64,000 bases of DNA. Origin: Apostichopus japonicus. Lineage: Eukaryota > Echinodermata > Holothuroidea > Aspidochirotida > Stichopodidae. The notes under the pieces were generated by a model. It saw nothing but the letters and a program-made list of their open reading frames with translations. It was not told where the DNA came from and searched no databases. Shown here in pieces: positions 37,073-52,000 of this stretch. The DNA lies in NCBI RefSeq assembly GCF_037975245.1, contig NC_092565.1:11092499-11156498 (forward strand). The letters are read 5' to 3'. Within the stretch, counting starts at the first letter, position 1. The number at the start of each line of letters is the position of its first letter. Made by a program: the position numbers and the translations under genes.

Positions 37073-40000
37073 TTACCAGCCTCCTTTCTTCTTTTTCTTA
37101 CTTTGCTTCTTGCGTGCTGCTGCCTGAGCCGGCTTTTGTTGACGGGGTGCTTGCTGCTTTGATGGCGCGGGGGATGCGGGGTTGCTACTGGAATTTGAGC
37201 CTGGTTTGGGGGAGCCTGGTCCACTGGCATCCCTGTTCCAAAAAATGGAAAAGAGAGGTAAAACTGACAAATTTATCAGAAAAGTTTGACAAAGTTCTAA
37301 AAAAGTAATTGAGTGACTGTAAGGAAGTGTTATTATGATATCCACTGGACCAAACAATCTTCCATTTCATATCTTTGACTATGGTATAATAAGAAAAATA
37401 AAAGAGGGTAAATTGTTAATTTCCAATAGCTTTACATTTGGAGAAATTTTTATTTGTGAGATGGGTTTTTTCTTCTTCCGTTTTTGTGGTTTTCGATAAA
37501 ACTTTCCCTACAAGTTCATGCAAAGCTAACATGGACTCACAAAACATAGTGAACACAGAATGTTTGAGCACATTCTCTGTTGGTTTTAAGTGCAATCTTC
37601 AGATATATGTTCAATACAGACAGAAAACAAAGAGAACATGAAAACATTTGTGAAATTACTACTCATTGAAACTTATTTTTCTTCCAGCTGTTCCAGTCTC
37701 TAAATCTCTGTAGTGCCTATTTTGTTATGTTTACATATTCATGTAAGTGTATATATGTGTATGTGTTTATGTACATATGTACAAATTTATTTTATGTAGG
37801 TTTGTTTAAGGTGTTAATGCATGCTACATTGTCTAAGTGTGCTTATGTGTACATATTTATCTACTAACACAGGGGTCCAGAATAACAAGCGTTCGGTAGC
37901 ATTTTAGTGAATCTCCTCAACTATTCTGTGTATATGTGACAATAATGTTAGGGCATCCACCACATGTTTAAGTAAGTGTAACAATCAATCTATTCTTGAT
38001 ACTATTCTCAAAATCTTGTCACAGTTTGACCTCTCTCTTTGTTTTTACACATGAACTATATTAATCTTTCAGAGCCATTAAAACTTCTGAACAATAAAAT
38101 ATTCCCTGTGAAGTAACCTGTCTTAAGTTTAAGAACCATCCATTGTTCCTTCTCAGAGATCACCTGTTTACAATCCTGCCCTCAAACACTGACACACCGA
38201 TAGACATAAAACACTAGCCCGCTTGAATGGATAGATTGCCTGCATTCACCCGAAGATGAAAACTTACATTTCGCTTGCACCCGATGTAGCACCTTGAGTT
38301 CCTTTGCCTACACCAGTCTGTTTCTTGTACCTCTTTCTGGTTCTGAAGGCTGCCCTCTCTCTCATCGGCTGCCATCGTTCGGGGTCAGGGGTCGCAGATG
38401 GGTCATAGTTCTTTGGTAGCTTGGCTATCAACAACAACAAAAGTACCAATATGAATGGGAAAATAAATGATGCTAGAGTTTAACCTTCTCTTCAGAATTG
38501 CATAACTAACAGGTTATCATCTTAATCTAGATACTTCTCACTAATAGCAAGTTGAACAAGAACAGAAATGAACAAAACAGTACTGAATATGTTGCGCGTT
38601 ACGTTTCGAAAGTAGAAAATCAAAAGTGAAAATCTCAGCAGCCAGACACAAGACTACACATTCAACATTTTCTACTTCCCAATGGTGTTGTGTAAAGACA
38701 TCACCTCAAACCTTAACAATAGACCAGAGAAGATGAAAACAAGAGGACTCTATTGTAGCCTGGTGGTGTCTGGAATCACAATTTGATGATAATTTTGATA
38801 ATAATGCCTATTTCATGTATGAAACTTTCTGCAAATATGACTGGCTTCACCAAGCAACTGCCCTTTTTTTTCATTTTATTCCATATATACCTTTTCTCTT
38901 CTTTTTCCTCTTTTTTTGTTCGGTTTCTGGAGCCGCTGGTCCTCCGGTCGCTTTCTCCTCCGTGGCTGGAACCGTCGCCCCCTTCTTCAACTGACGGGTC
39001 GTGACAGAGAGCGGAGTCGTTTCAAGAGCATCGACATCGATATTTCCGGAGAGCTCTTTCACGGGTGGAAGTTCCTGGCTGAGTCTACGAGCAAATGTTT
39101 TGCTGAGGAAAAATCTAGTTGCTTATTTTGGCTACAATTGATCAAAAGTGGAATACAAAAATGGACATAAGAAAAGAAATTTTTACACCAATAAATTTGA
39201 AAAGATGTTGACATGGTCAATGCTAATGCTATAACTATGCTAGTTCAATTTCCACAAGTTCTCATCAGCTTTCTAGCACATAACTAACGCCTTGTTTCAT
39301 AGCGATGATATTTCCCCCAACCACTTGATGATATTGGTGATATTGATATTGGTTCGGGCTAGACACATCTGTAACAAGAGTGTTAAAGGTCTGGGCAAAG
39401 TATTGGAATTGAAATGTACCAAATGTTTGGAAGAATAAGGTATCTATTGTGACACTAATATGAAAAAAGGAGCAATATACATGTAACAATCATTTAGAGG
39501 GGTTGGGGGGGGGAGATTTAGTAGGGTGGGGGCAGGGATTGTGGGAGACATTACAATACAAACATTTAAGCAGCTGCTTTCAACATTTCAACCCAGACTT
39601 TAATTATACCCTTTCTTTCTTGAATGTATTTTTCAATTTCATTTTTAAAGGATACTCTTGAGCTCTTTTTGGATCAAACTTTGAATAAGCAGAAATCAGT
39701 TGAGCTAATGTCTTGATGTCATCAGGGTTAGCTCTGTCAAGAAAAGGAGAAAAAAAAAACTTTTTGAACCCAATGTACAATATATTCTTTGAAATAGCAG
39801 CATGTTGAATATGTCGTCACTTTAATGATATAAAATGAACCGGCAGTTTATAAGTTGCACTCAAGATGCTGCTACAACATAAGCAGATGGTATCAAAGCC
39901 GGGACCCAGAAACTAGCTGTCATTCGGCCCCTTGTTTAGGTCTCCATATGAAAAGGAGAATACATTATTACTCATCCCATATTTCCTTGGTCCCCTAATT

Positions 40001-43000
40001 GACCCTGGGCCTCATGATGTAGCCATCCTGAGCCCAACCACCCCCCCCCCTCTCCCTGACTCTGGTTAGGCCTGCAGTTATGAGGCAAGACATGTGTGAG
40101 GCGCATGAAACACAAAGAGAGATATAAAACATCCTTTGTGACTTAACGTCAGCAAAATTTCTAGCGACCAGATCCTACCTTGAGTGAATTTAACTTGTTT
40201 TCTACAAGTTTCTTAATATTTTTTTAATTACTTCGTAAGAATATGTCTTTTATAAAAAACGGTATGATTACTGAGAATCACGACAATGAACAGCAATTAA
40301 CTGCGCAGAATAATTATTGAATTATGACTAAATGCTAATTAGCTAATTAATCCATTAGTTGAGGAAAAACAATTTCTTACTTTCTCAAATCTTCCAATAG
40401 AGTTGTAGCAGCCTGTGATTGGCCATGTCTCATTTTGAAGTCTGTACTCTCTCGAAGCAGAGTGTTCAAGTCTTTCTGCGGCCCCTGCGACAAAGCCAGA
40501 ATAAGGATAAACAACCAGTTAAACTTAGGAAGATCTTGGTGAGCATTCTGTTGAACATTTGAAGACGGTTAATCATAAATGGCACCGGTTTCTCTCTACT
40601 TTAAGATATCCCAAGATCCTGACAAAAAACAAGTTTCCTCCAGCTCTTGTGCAAACTAATGTCTTGATCACTTACTCCTTGAGTCTTATACCAACTGACA
40701 GCGCCGTCAAGGACCTTCAGGGCAGAGTCCACGTCATCCATATTTGTGTATAGCGCCACCAAAGTCGACACGACACCCGGCGCATACTGGTCATCTCCCA
40801 GTGCTTGCAGAACGTCACAGGCTTTGTTGACATGTCCTGCTCAGAAAATATCAACCAAAATAAAAAGAAGATCCTGCTAGGATGAAAACGTCAAGCCCAC
40901 TTACTCTTACATAGAAATAATATCAGTCCAGGTGACATTAGCATAGTGTAGATTAAGAATGAACTAAAACCAGCAAATAAGAGGGACATGTTCATAATAT
41001 TAATCTCTGAAACGTTTGACAACGAAACACACATCTTTCATAAATAACGTTATATATGAACTAGAAATATTGTATACAGCTAGCTTCACCTTTTCCCTTT
41101 TTAACATTTTCTTGTTCCTTAGGGAAACGAAATAACTTTTTGCAGGGTCAAGACCATCAGTTTTGTACTGGGGAGAGGGGGGAGGGGGGCTAAGATGCCA
41201 TGTCATCCAAGTGAGGGGTGTAAGAGAAAGTGAAAAAATTGAGGGTGCGTATATGCTAAACAGCACCCACCCCACCCACCCCCTTCAAGAAGTATATGAG
41301 GTCACGCCCATATGTCTTAGGTCACTCCCAGGTCATCTGAGTTGTGTCAGGGTTCAAGACAAGGTAATGAGATGGGTCATCAACTAACAATGTGGAACAT
41401 CTCCAATAACAACCTGAGTTCAAGGTAAAGGACAAATACAAGTTAAAATATCACCAACCTTGAGAGAGGAAGAGTTGTGCTAGAGATAGCTTAACACGAA
41501 TCGAAGCATTCTCCTTGGAAATGTAATCCTACAAAACAAAAGTAAGATTTAATTTGTATGCATGGTTATTGTATTAAATGCTGAATGGTACGTAACAAAT
41601 GAACACTACATTATCTCCTTTTGCTTAGCACAAAATGTTATGAGATTATAGAAACAAAGAAGATCCTGCTAGGATCGAAACGTCAGGCAAACTTACTTTT
41701 ACACATTCTCTTACACAGGCTCTCTAGTGGATAAGCAGTTTGCTGACAGTTTTATTTTATTTTGATTATAGAAACATAATAAGATAGTCAGCAGATACAT
41801 AGGTAGATTATAATTTACACGGAAAAGCAAGTTTCTACGTAATATAAAAATCATCGTGATTGGAATAACAAAATTGAAGGTATCAAATTTTAAGCGTCCC
41901 AAATCTCACAACCTCTAAAAACTATGCAAAGTATTATTCATTCCACACTGTCAATCCATGCACGGCTCACGGTGTGATCCTCGAATACGGGAAACTTTTC
42001 TTGGCGTAACATAGCTTACACGTTGTGCAATTCTTTAGTAAGCTTCTTGAGGGAAAGGAATTCTTGAATTTGCAGGATACAACTTTCACTTCCCTGGTCT
42101 TAACTTGGAACCAGATTTAAATTTCATTGGTGTTTCAAAAAATGTACTGTTAACATAAATGAGTAATAAATTCTATGATGATAAAGGTAACTTTACCTGC
42201 AACGTCTCGAAAGCCTTTTCGATCCGTTTTTCTCTTGTAAACAGAGCTGCTTCGATCATGACCAAAGTGTCTCCATCTTCGCCTTTCAACTTCTTCAGCT
42301 GTTTGCGACAATTTTCAAACTATCAGAAAGACAAAAACAGGAATTCACTCGTTCAGAACAAAATATTAATGTGAAGCATCATCGAGAACACTCGGTACTT
42401 TGGTTGAGCTACAAAAAATCAAAAACAGTTTGTATATAAAATATCTTGGACTGAAGTTTTCTGATAAAGCTGGGCATTTTAGTATAATATGAAATGATGA
42501 AAAAAGAATGTTGTGTCTTGTTTTTGTATATGTCAAGACCTTCCTGACAGCTTAGTAAAGAGATACACATAATCAATTGAGCAATATGGCACAAGAGTGG
42601 GAAAATCTAAGGAAAACGTAGGTCAAAAGTGGGAATGAAAACAAGAGATGAATATTAATGAGAACAAACTTGCTATTTTTTTACGTAGTGCTAAGTTGAT
42701 ACTTGAGGTGCCACGGAAACGAAATGACCCCTAATAGTTCAATTTCATAATGACATGGGTGATAATCTGTTGTAGTTGAAATCAAACATTACAAAGTGCA
42801 GGAAATATATTAAAGGTATTTTTGTAAAAAGTTGGAAAATCTTGGATGGAGATAAAACAAAATTTCAAAAAATAGGGGTGGCAGGAAGAAAAGGTACAAA
42901 AAGAAGAAGCATATGTCAGCATGTGAGAACTATCACGCAATACGTCAGTTATCTGATACTATGTAGATCTTTTAAACTTCAAAGGGATAGAAATTCTAAA

Positions 43001-46000
43001 TATTGCAACTTCAAAAATGAAAAAGCACATAGAAACACAACAAACAGGTCGTTACTGTAGTTACCTGTTAGCCCAAAACGAAGAAGGGTTGTTGCCATAT
43101 GAGATTTTTGTGATTGGTATGTATCATAAATTTTGTTTATATCCCCCACAAATGAGTTTGCCATACGCCGCACGACAAGCCACGCCTATTTTCAACTCCT
43201 CATTGTTCAGTCACAATCAGGTTGTGCTGTCTTTCCAAAACACTGTGACTGGTTTTGACAGTGATTTCTGTTTTGTTGCCAGCAAAGCATGGCAGAAAAG
43301 TCCTTCACTTATATTTGTGTAAAATATCTTCTTTTGGGTGTATGATTAATATGTCACTTTGGCATAAATATCGTGAGCAAAGACTCGTATCGATATATAT
43401 GTATGGCCCATATCCTGTTTTATCCCAACAACAAATAGTTTTAATGACATTATGGTTAAAGGGGTAACTGATTGGATGAATTGTAGCCAAGGAGGCCAAT
43501 ATTGAAAGGTTAACCAGGATATTATCCATTAAATGTCCATTTATTGTCCATTTTAATGTCCATTAAATGATTCTCCTACCTGATTAGTGTACAGATAAAA
43601 GAGACATCTATTATATGACAGAGTATTCTGTTGATGTTTGGTCACTTTGTTCTCCAAACCAGCAACCTGTGTAGCTCTGATCTTCTTCTTGGAATCAAAC
43701 ACATTCTGATCCTGTTATTATTTACAGAACAAGAAGTACAAAGGGGAAGGTTAAAGACCATGTCATAAATACTTATTTCAAGGAGCAGCAGTTACTAAGC
43801 AAGCAATCATAAACCCCTTAGTTCTCTTTGCTTTACAATTTCATCTTATATTTACATGCATTAAGGAATAGTGCTTTGAATTGGCTTAACAGCAATTAAC
43901 AGACTTGAGACGTTTCTTGATAAAAAAGAAATTGTCAAATTTGTGTAAAAATTTGATTCATCGTGTGTGCTAAACTAATGAATTATTCTCTGGTCTTGAC
44001 TGGTTTCCCATTATTCATTTACTTATATGTTTATAACATTGATAACTGACAGATAGTCTGTAATATCTGTATTGTAAACAAACCTTAACTCAGTCTCACC
44101 CTGTACTACAAATCAAAGGTACATTGTTATGCATTGTTTGATACAAATATCCATTAGCACAGTCATGACCTGAGTACTTCTTATCCAGGAATTGTTCAGC
44201 TAATATCTGTTGTGCATGAATATTAAAGCCCATTTATCATTACTGTAGATGAAACTCACACTCACGCAAGGAGAGATTTGAAAATACAACCACAAGTTTT
44301 AACATACTAGACAAACCAACTGAGACTTTTTTGATTATAATCAACTCTTGTCACCAGCATATCACCTATCCAATTGTAAATTTCTTACAGTTGATTTTTT
44401 GTCAAATAGTTACACTTTGATATTAGGGTATACAGAAAACACGCACCTTATTAAGGGAAATGATGTTGTTTGATGCTACAGCCAGGAGACCAATATCACT
44501 CGGTCTGGAAAAAAAAAGAAAAAAAAGTTATTACTCTCAGTTGTTGCTCTTTGCTTCCAAATGTAAATCAATTTCAATAATCCTATCATTACAACGTGGA
44601 AAGATCATAAACAGGTACGTGATGTGCTGAGTACTAAACTTGAAAAGAAATAAGCCAAAATATAAAAAACGAAATGCTTACAGACATCGTTTAAGTATTT
44701 TAAGACACAAGAAATGTACTACAGCCATTGGCCAATCTGGGATTTTTAAAATCTGTAGTTTGTGATGTGTCACTCTGCAAGCCATACAATATTCACAACT
44801 AATTCAAGGAAATTTATACGTCTGATCATCCGAGTCGACCAAATTTCTTTTTGGACAACCAAAATGAGCTTTGGTGGTCGACCGACAGACGACCAGTTGT
44901 TAACATCAAATTCAGAATATATTGTAAATAACTACCCCCATCAAATAGGTAAAATGATAAATTGGGTATCCATGTACATCACTTTGTAAATAACTGCAAT
45001 AAAACAAACTAAAACTAGTTACAGGCCTATGATCCAATCAAAGGGGAGTTTTCAAAGGCCAAAACTGGTGTTCTATTCACCAAACCTACACATCTCTCCT
45101 CTCCTACAGTGTATACATTGGACATTCTTTGTTATTTTGCTATATTTTCTTTTCCAGACAGCCAAATTTGCCGATTGGGAAAGCAAAATGTAACCCCCGG
45201 AAAAAAAATTGTAAAAAATTGGCATACAATATGCAGTCATTTGGTTGCTCTTTAATCAATGAACTATTTGACAACGGAAGTCTTATACCCCATAATTTTC
45301 ATGTACTCATTGGTTTATTAGCCGGCATTATTTATTGTTTCTATCTTTTCTGGTTGTGACTTTCCATGTTATTCTTTATTTTCTCCATGGCACCCTATCT
45401 TATCTTAAATTGTAGGTTGGTGATATCTTGTTTCAATCTGGCCTGTTGCTCCAGCACCTATGGCCCCTCTTATGAGAGCCCCTGGTCTAGGGGGGGCATA
45501 ACTTTACCTTGCCTTCACCACCTGGTTGTAGAGGGCCATGGCCTTGTCTGTCTTGCCCATGAGTTGTAGAACATAACCCCTTTGAACTCTGATTATGCCT
45601 AGCTCTGCCTCTTCATCATCCTTGAAAAAATAATTATGAAATGAATTTCAAATTCCTTTGATAGCTAATGAATATTTAACAGGAGCAACAAATCAATGAA
45701 TATATAAATAAATAAATAAACTAAACCAAAATGAATTTAAACATTAATGAAAGGAGGTTAGCAATGTGTTAGATGAATGTATACCACAAAGAAAATTGAA
45801 AGCCTGCATATGAAATACTCAATAGTCCCCTCCCCCCCCCCCCCAACTGGTCCTCTGTGTACCCTCTACACACCCACCTCTTCATCTAGACCTTCTTTGC
45901 AAAGTTCTTCAGCATGATCCAGTTCTTCCAGGGCCTCTTTAAACTTTCCTTTTCCAGCCAAGAGGCTGGCTTTGTTGAAACTCAACTCATAATTCTCCTC

Positions 46001-49000
46001 ACTGAGTCCAGGATCCTCCTGAAATACAAAAACAATTGTTTTCTTAAAAACAGAAACTATAGTGGAGGATTTTTTTTTTTTAAGAATTAATTTGACACTT
46101 TGTCATTGAAGTTTAAGTTCAAAATTGAAGCCATGACAATGTTTCAAGCTTTCTTTTTTAATATCCTATCAATATATATAGATATCTATGTATTAGCCTC
46201 ACTTGTCTGGTAATTCTTGTCATCACCAGCAATTTCCAAACTTATAGCATAAAACAAATCATCCTCTTTTAAAAGTTCTGGTTGTAATTTGAACAGTGGT
46301 TATTAAATTTTCCAACCCCTCAGTTTGTGAATGTGAATGTAAGAGACTACTAACAGCTGGCAGGATAGGATATAAATTTCTGCATGTTTACCATAAAGGA
46401 GCAAAAGGAACAGAAAACTTTATAACACATCTAAAACCATCCAAGTCACAAGTCTTCCAGTAAATAGTGGCTGCTCATGCTAATCAAAATGGAACACCAG
46501 TATTCAAGTAATTTGTTTGGAGTTTTCAAAGAATGGTTTATAAAGGCAAAATGCTGATCATAAATGGAATCAAATTATATTACTAATGACATTAAATTCT
46601 GCCTCAAGCAAAGTCTTTGTTTTTCCCCAATATTTTCAGTTTTGAATCTACTTTGACTTTTAATCTATGACCTCCATAAAATGTTGTTGACTCATTGCAC
46701 TCAGTATAAAACATTCTACCTTTCTTTCACAACAACATTTAGTCAATGAGATCCAGTTCTTGAAAATACAAAATATTGACCTCAAACACATTAGCAAGAT
46801 TATAGGTCATACTACAGAACTGCTGTAACCCAACCCTACAGTTCAAGGCAGAACACAACATATCTTGCCATAAGTTGAGAACCCTTGACTGAAAGGAGAA
46901 CCTCATGAATATGAAATGTTTCAATGAAAAAAAAATAAGGACACTCACACTTTCCTGAGCATTCCATAACTGCAAGGCAGCCAAGACAGCAGAAAGATTT
47001 GTTCCTCTCTCCTCATCAAAGTCATCCTGCGAAAAAAAAAAAAAACCTGCAGATAAGCTTTCTACCTTTCTGAGATTTTGAGTCACCTGGCTAGCAGAGA
47101 GCATCACTAACATCAGATTAATAAATCAAGTTTGCCTGTATTACTCTAAAATAAATTTTCAAATGTGCATAAAAAAGAAAGGAAGAAGGGGCTTGAGATG
47201 GCTTTTACTCACACTGCTGTTTTTTATGAGGTCTTTGTAGATGTCAAGACATTCACTGTACTCTTCCAGACGATACAGCTAACAAGAAAAGGAGGGGAAA
47301 AAAGATTCAAAGAGAGAATTGAGCGTCAACTATATGAATACTTTAGTAGACAAAACTTGTTCAGTCTTGTCAGAGACCCTTCTGAGAAAAAATATCTTAG
47401 TGAATCACCTGTAACCAATGTCCAAAGCATTATGGAACCCACTGACACTATTTCAGAGCAAACAAGGGTAGGAAAAGCTTCTATTGATTTGCTAATGTCT
47501 ACGAGAAACAACTCCTGAAGAATACTTTCTACAGACAACTTTCTGAAAATTGAGACATTAAGCTTGTTCTAGAGACCAAATTTAAAGATGAAAAGCAAAA
47601 TATCAACAACAACAAAAAGGGGGGAGGAGTAAGTCCTCTACAAGCAAATTTGAAGTCTTTTGGATTCATCTCTTTTCATTAATGAGTAACTTTGAACATT
47701 ATCAATGATAATTCCAAATATGCTTGTACTCAAATGGTAAACATCTATAATCTTGGGATGTTGTAAGGATCCTGGTTTAGTCAAGATGTCGAAGCTGTAA
47801 TTAGTAGTCATTTTCTAGTGCTATCTCCAACGTACTCAGACATACATATAAACAAACACACTACAACATGAGTACATACTAACAATTCACAACTAACTGT
47901 TCTCCATAATGCAACTAAGTATACAAGCACCTGTGTCTCTATATGCTAGATTTTCCTTTTAAAACAATTGAAATTTGGGTAATGAAAAAACTAGTTTACA
48001 AATAAAGAGAGAAAAGACTGATTGAAAACAAACTGCTTATCTACTGCAAAATGTCTAGATGTAGGATCATAAATAAAAATACCTTCTTCAAAAGGCAACA
48101 AATAACGAACAAATTTGATGCACGGTAATTAACATGATAGCCACTTACCACTTGACCGAGTAATTCTTTCACCTTATCATCAGGTTCTGTGATATTACGA
48201 AGTGTTTTCAGAGATTCTGGAACTTTGTTCAGACGGTACTGGCAGTATGCTTTCTCAAACATCAGATCACTAAATGAGAAAGAGAACAATTGAATTTGGA
48301 TCATTTAGACAAACAGATAATCTTACATGTTGTAGGAGGATCAGGCTGATAGCCATGAGGTTGCAATATCTAGTGCTCACTGTTGTTTCAAAATAGTGTT
48401 TACAATAATACTGTAGTAGTTCAGAATGAACCATATGTTAGTAATCCAACAGGGTCTCCAGCAACTAATAATTTATAACAGACCTGTAAAAACACAAGCT
48501 CCTGTAAGCTGCCTGTCAGCAATGTTGTAAATATAGAATACACAAACAGCCCCTTACAACTTGCTCCTTACTATTCTCCCTTACCCCCACCCCCAAACAC
48601 ACACCAAAACGGAGAATAATACTAAGTAACCATGTTGGTGTTATGAGTAAAAGAAATTCCACATTTACTTATATTCCAAATATAGAAATTCATTCACTTT
48701 ATATGGAAGAAATTTCAAAAAATGTGTTATAACATGATCTCTCCTTTTTTTGCTTTGATGTTTATTTTCATCATATTTTCATAATATCTAACCAGAAACC
48801 ATTCATTATCATCATTTTTCTGCCGTGAAATTGTTTGATCCCATCTGTGTAATATAAACCAACAAGCCTTGCTTCATTGTTGTGTAATATTGAAAGGTTA
48901 TAAAATAAGTCTTTCAATTTGAGATGACACAAAAAGTTTATGTCGTTGGTGTATTATCTCAGATCATATTGTCCTCTTCAATATGAAATCAATTCAATAG

Positions 49001-52000
49001 AGTGAGATCAGTATCTCACCAATGGTAGAAGCTATGAAGTTGTAAGACTTATGTATTTCTTCTTACAGCCTTCTTATTTATCTAATGTCTTAATTAAGAT
49101 TCAAGATAATCCTGCACACAAGAAAATCTTTGCCAAATGATATTTTAGTAAAGGCATCCTGACCATTCTTATTTTCCCTAGGACGTTGTCAACTCACCTG
49201 GCAAGGTTCGGGTTATTTGCTATTTCCTTGATGGCTAGCGCAAAATCTGACTGATGTATAAGGCAGACAATCTTGCACTTAAAGGCTACGGCATCTTCTC
49301 GATTCAATTTCAATACTGAAACACAACAGGAAAGAAATATACCTTGTTTAGAGGGTATGTTGGCACAAATATATATTTTCAAGTGCCATGGATATGGCAT
49401 GTGATGTTCATTTATCAAGAGATAAATACAGTAAGGGGTTGCAATACTTATCTAATATATTACAGACCTTTTCTGACATTCTTAGTCCTAGTAGTACTTG
49501 CATACAGTATTTGTTCACTTCTCAATGCATTCTGACAGGTACTTGATATCTTAATAGTTAGAAAATTTCACTGGTTCACAATAGTAAGCATTTAGTAAGT
49601 ACTAAGTAGGCCTATGCTAGGCCTATTGTAGTTTAACATTAATTATGGGTGTAAAAGTGCAAGGGCCTAGGCTAGGGGTCACACTAATTAGCGTCAACTC
49701 ACGACAACTCAAGACAACAGGTTTAAAATACCATCAAATACAATTGATGTTATCAGAGTTACAGAGTATATCCGGAAACAAACTGACTAAAAAAAATATA
49801 TATATATATATATACTAAAAAAATATAAAACTGACTGGAACCAGCGTGCATACAGATCTTTCACGGGAAAAAAAGTTTTTGTCGTAAAAATCGCCAACTT
49901 TTTTCTAACGTTGAATTGGACGACGTGATGCCATTGCGCTTGCGCAATGACATTGGACCGAACCATTACACTACAGGTAAGTAATTTTTCAATCGAGAAT
50001 GGTGCCCACACACTGGTAACTTGGCAAAAGGCGACGAGCGCCATCTAATTTTACTTAACTACTTTTTATGACTGTTTTTCAGACAGAAACATGTCCAATA
50101 TAGAGTTTATTGCGTTGGGAAAGGGTCTGAAGTTCATAGCAACTCTAGTAAAACCTAAACGAAGTGATCTTTCTCATGTCATTAAAAGACCTTAAAAGAA
50201 AAATGAGAATCCGCTTCATCATGCAGAATAAAATGCAAAAAGGGATTACAAAATTCCGTCTACCCTCCACATGGTCACCTAACATGACTTTTAGTAAAAA
50301 TCTAGAGGACTATCTGGAAGCAACACAAACCGAAATGGCAAGTGTTACTATCCGAAACGCCAATAGCAACATGCATAAGGCGGAACGTTTTGCACTAAAC
50401 GCAATTAAAAACGACCGCTCTATTATTGTCAAACCCTTCGATAAAGGTACAGGCATTGCTATAATGAATCACTCAGACTATCAAGCCGAAATTGAAAGGC
50501 AATTAGCTAGTCACCACCAAAAGTTAAAAAGTGATATGACGTTTCAAACTAAAAGTTTAGTCCAGGAAACACTAATTGATATGTTCTCTGCAAAAGAGAT
50601 CGATAAAAAGCACCTTCGAGTACTTGTCACCATATAGCCACAAAATCCGCACACCGGTCATATATGTGCTACCAAAAATTCATAAAGCACACCGGCTAAC
50701 TCAAAATTTGCCGGTAGACCGATAATAAGTGGAAACGGATCACCGACCGAAAAAATATCGAAATTTGTGGACTATTTCTTGCTTCCTATTGTAATAAAAC
50801 AAAGCACTTATGTGAAAGACACAAATCACATTCTGCAAATTTTGGAAGCCACCCGTTACCCAAAACGGCAGTACTTGCTACACTCGATGTCGTCGCCATG
50901 TATACCAATACTCCCCACGAGGAGGCATTAGATATATGTCAAGAAGTCTCAGAAACTCTGCACACCCACTTGCCACTTTTAAAGGCTTCATTAAAGGGGA
51001 AATATTACGATACGCACGTCTCTGTAACAACAAGACTGACTTCTTAGAGAAAAAGAATGCGTTCACAGAGAAACTGTTACTCCGTAACTATAAGAAAGAG
51101 GAAATTGCCACAGCCACTAAAGGCATAAAATTTGAAAACCGTAGGCATTACCTCACTACCAATCCTAAACAAAAGGAACCACCACTGGTGTTCAAGCTTA
51201 CCTATACACCCCACATCAAAACCACGCATTCTAAAAAAGCACTTTTGAAACATTGGCACTTAATTTTGCAACACGCGGAATTATCCAAACTGTTTCCAAA
51301 AGAACCGATTCTTGCCTACAAAAGGGCCCAAAATCTCAAAGATTTACTTGTTAACTCAAGGTTTCATACTAACGAAGAATCAGCTGACTCTCAAGGTTCA
51401 CACGAAGCTCTTTTAGATGCTCTTATAGATGTACTATGAGTCCATAAAAGTCGTGCACAGAAAATAGATGCATTTTGAGAACGAGACGCTCATGCCGAAT
51501 ATAAAATATTCAAAGGCTTACTACTGATGAAGCTCCTCCTATAAAAGTTGAGAGCAGAAACCGGTCTAGTTGGTCATAACAACCTACGCTAGTCTTTCTT
51601 ACTATTAAAAGTACACTCAATTCACCTAATAGGTGCAATTATGTTTCACCATGATGGGCATACTATAAGTTCATGCTCTTCGGGCCCTCCCTTAAAAATA
51701 CATCAGGTTCTTGGCCACTACGTTGAGTTAGATAGTGTAAAACCGCCTACACCCCCATTTCAAGTTAATAATAATATATGTAAATTACAATGGAAAAACA
51801 ATAAGAAATATTCATAATTTTAAAAACATTCAATGATTTGACGGAGAGAATAATAAAACCAGGCAAAATGATAGTAAGCAAGACTCTGTTAAGTTGATAA
51901 TAACATATGTAAATTACAATGGAAAAACAATAAGAAGTATTCATTATTTTAAAAACATTCAATGATTTGACGAAGAGAATAATAAAACCGGGCAAAATGA

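Noticed and set aside
36670-37357. Frames with poly-Pro and CTVVHYCALLC
   Set aside because: Arise from a G-run and the cagtgcacaa tandem repeat, or are shadow frames of the SRP72 last exon.
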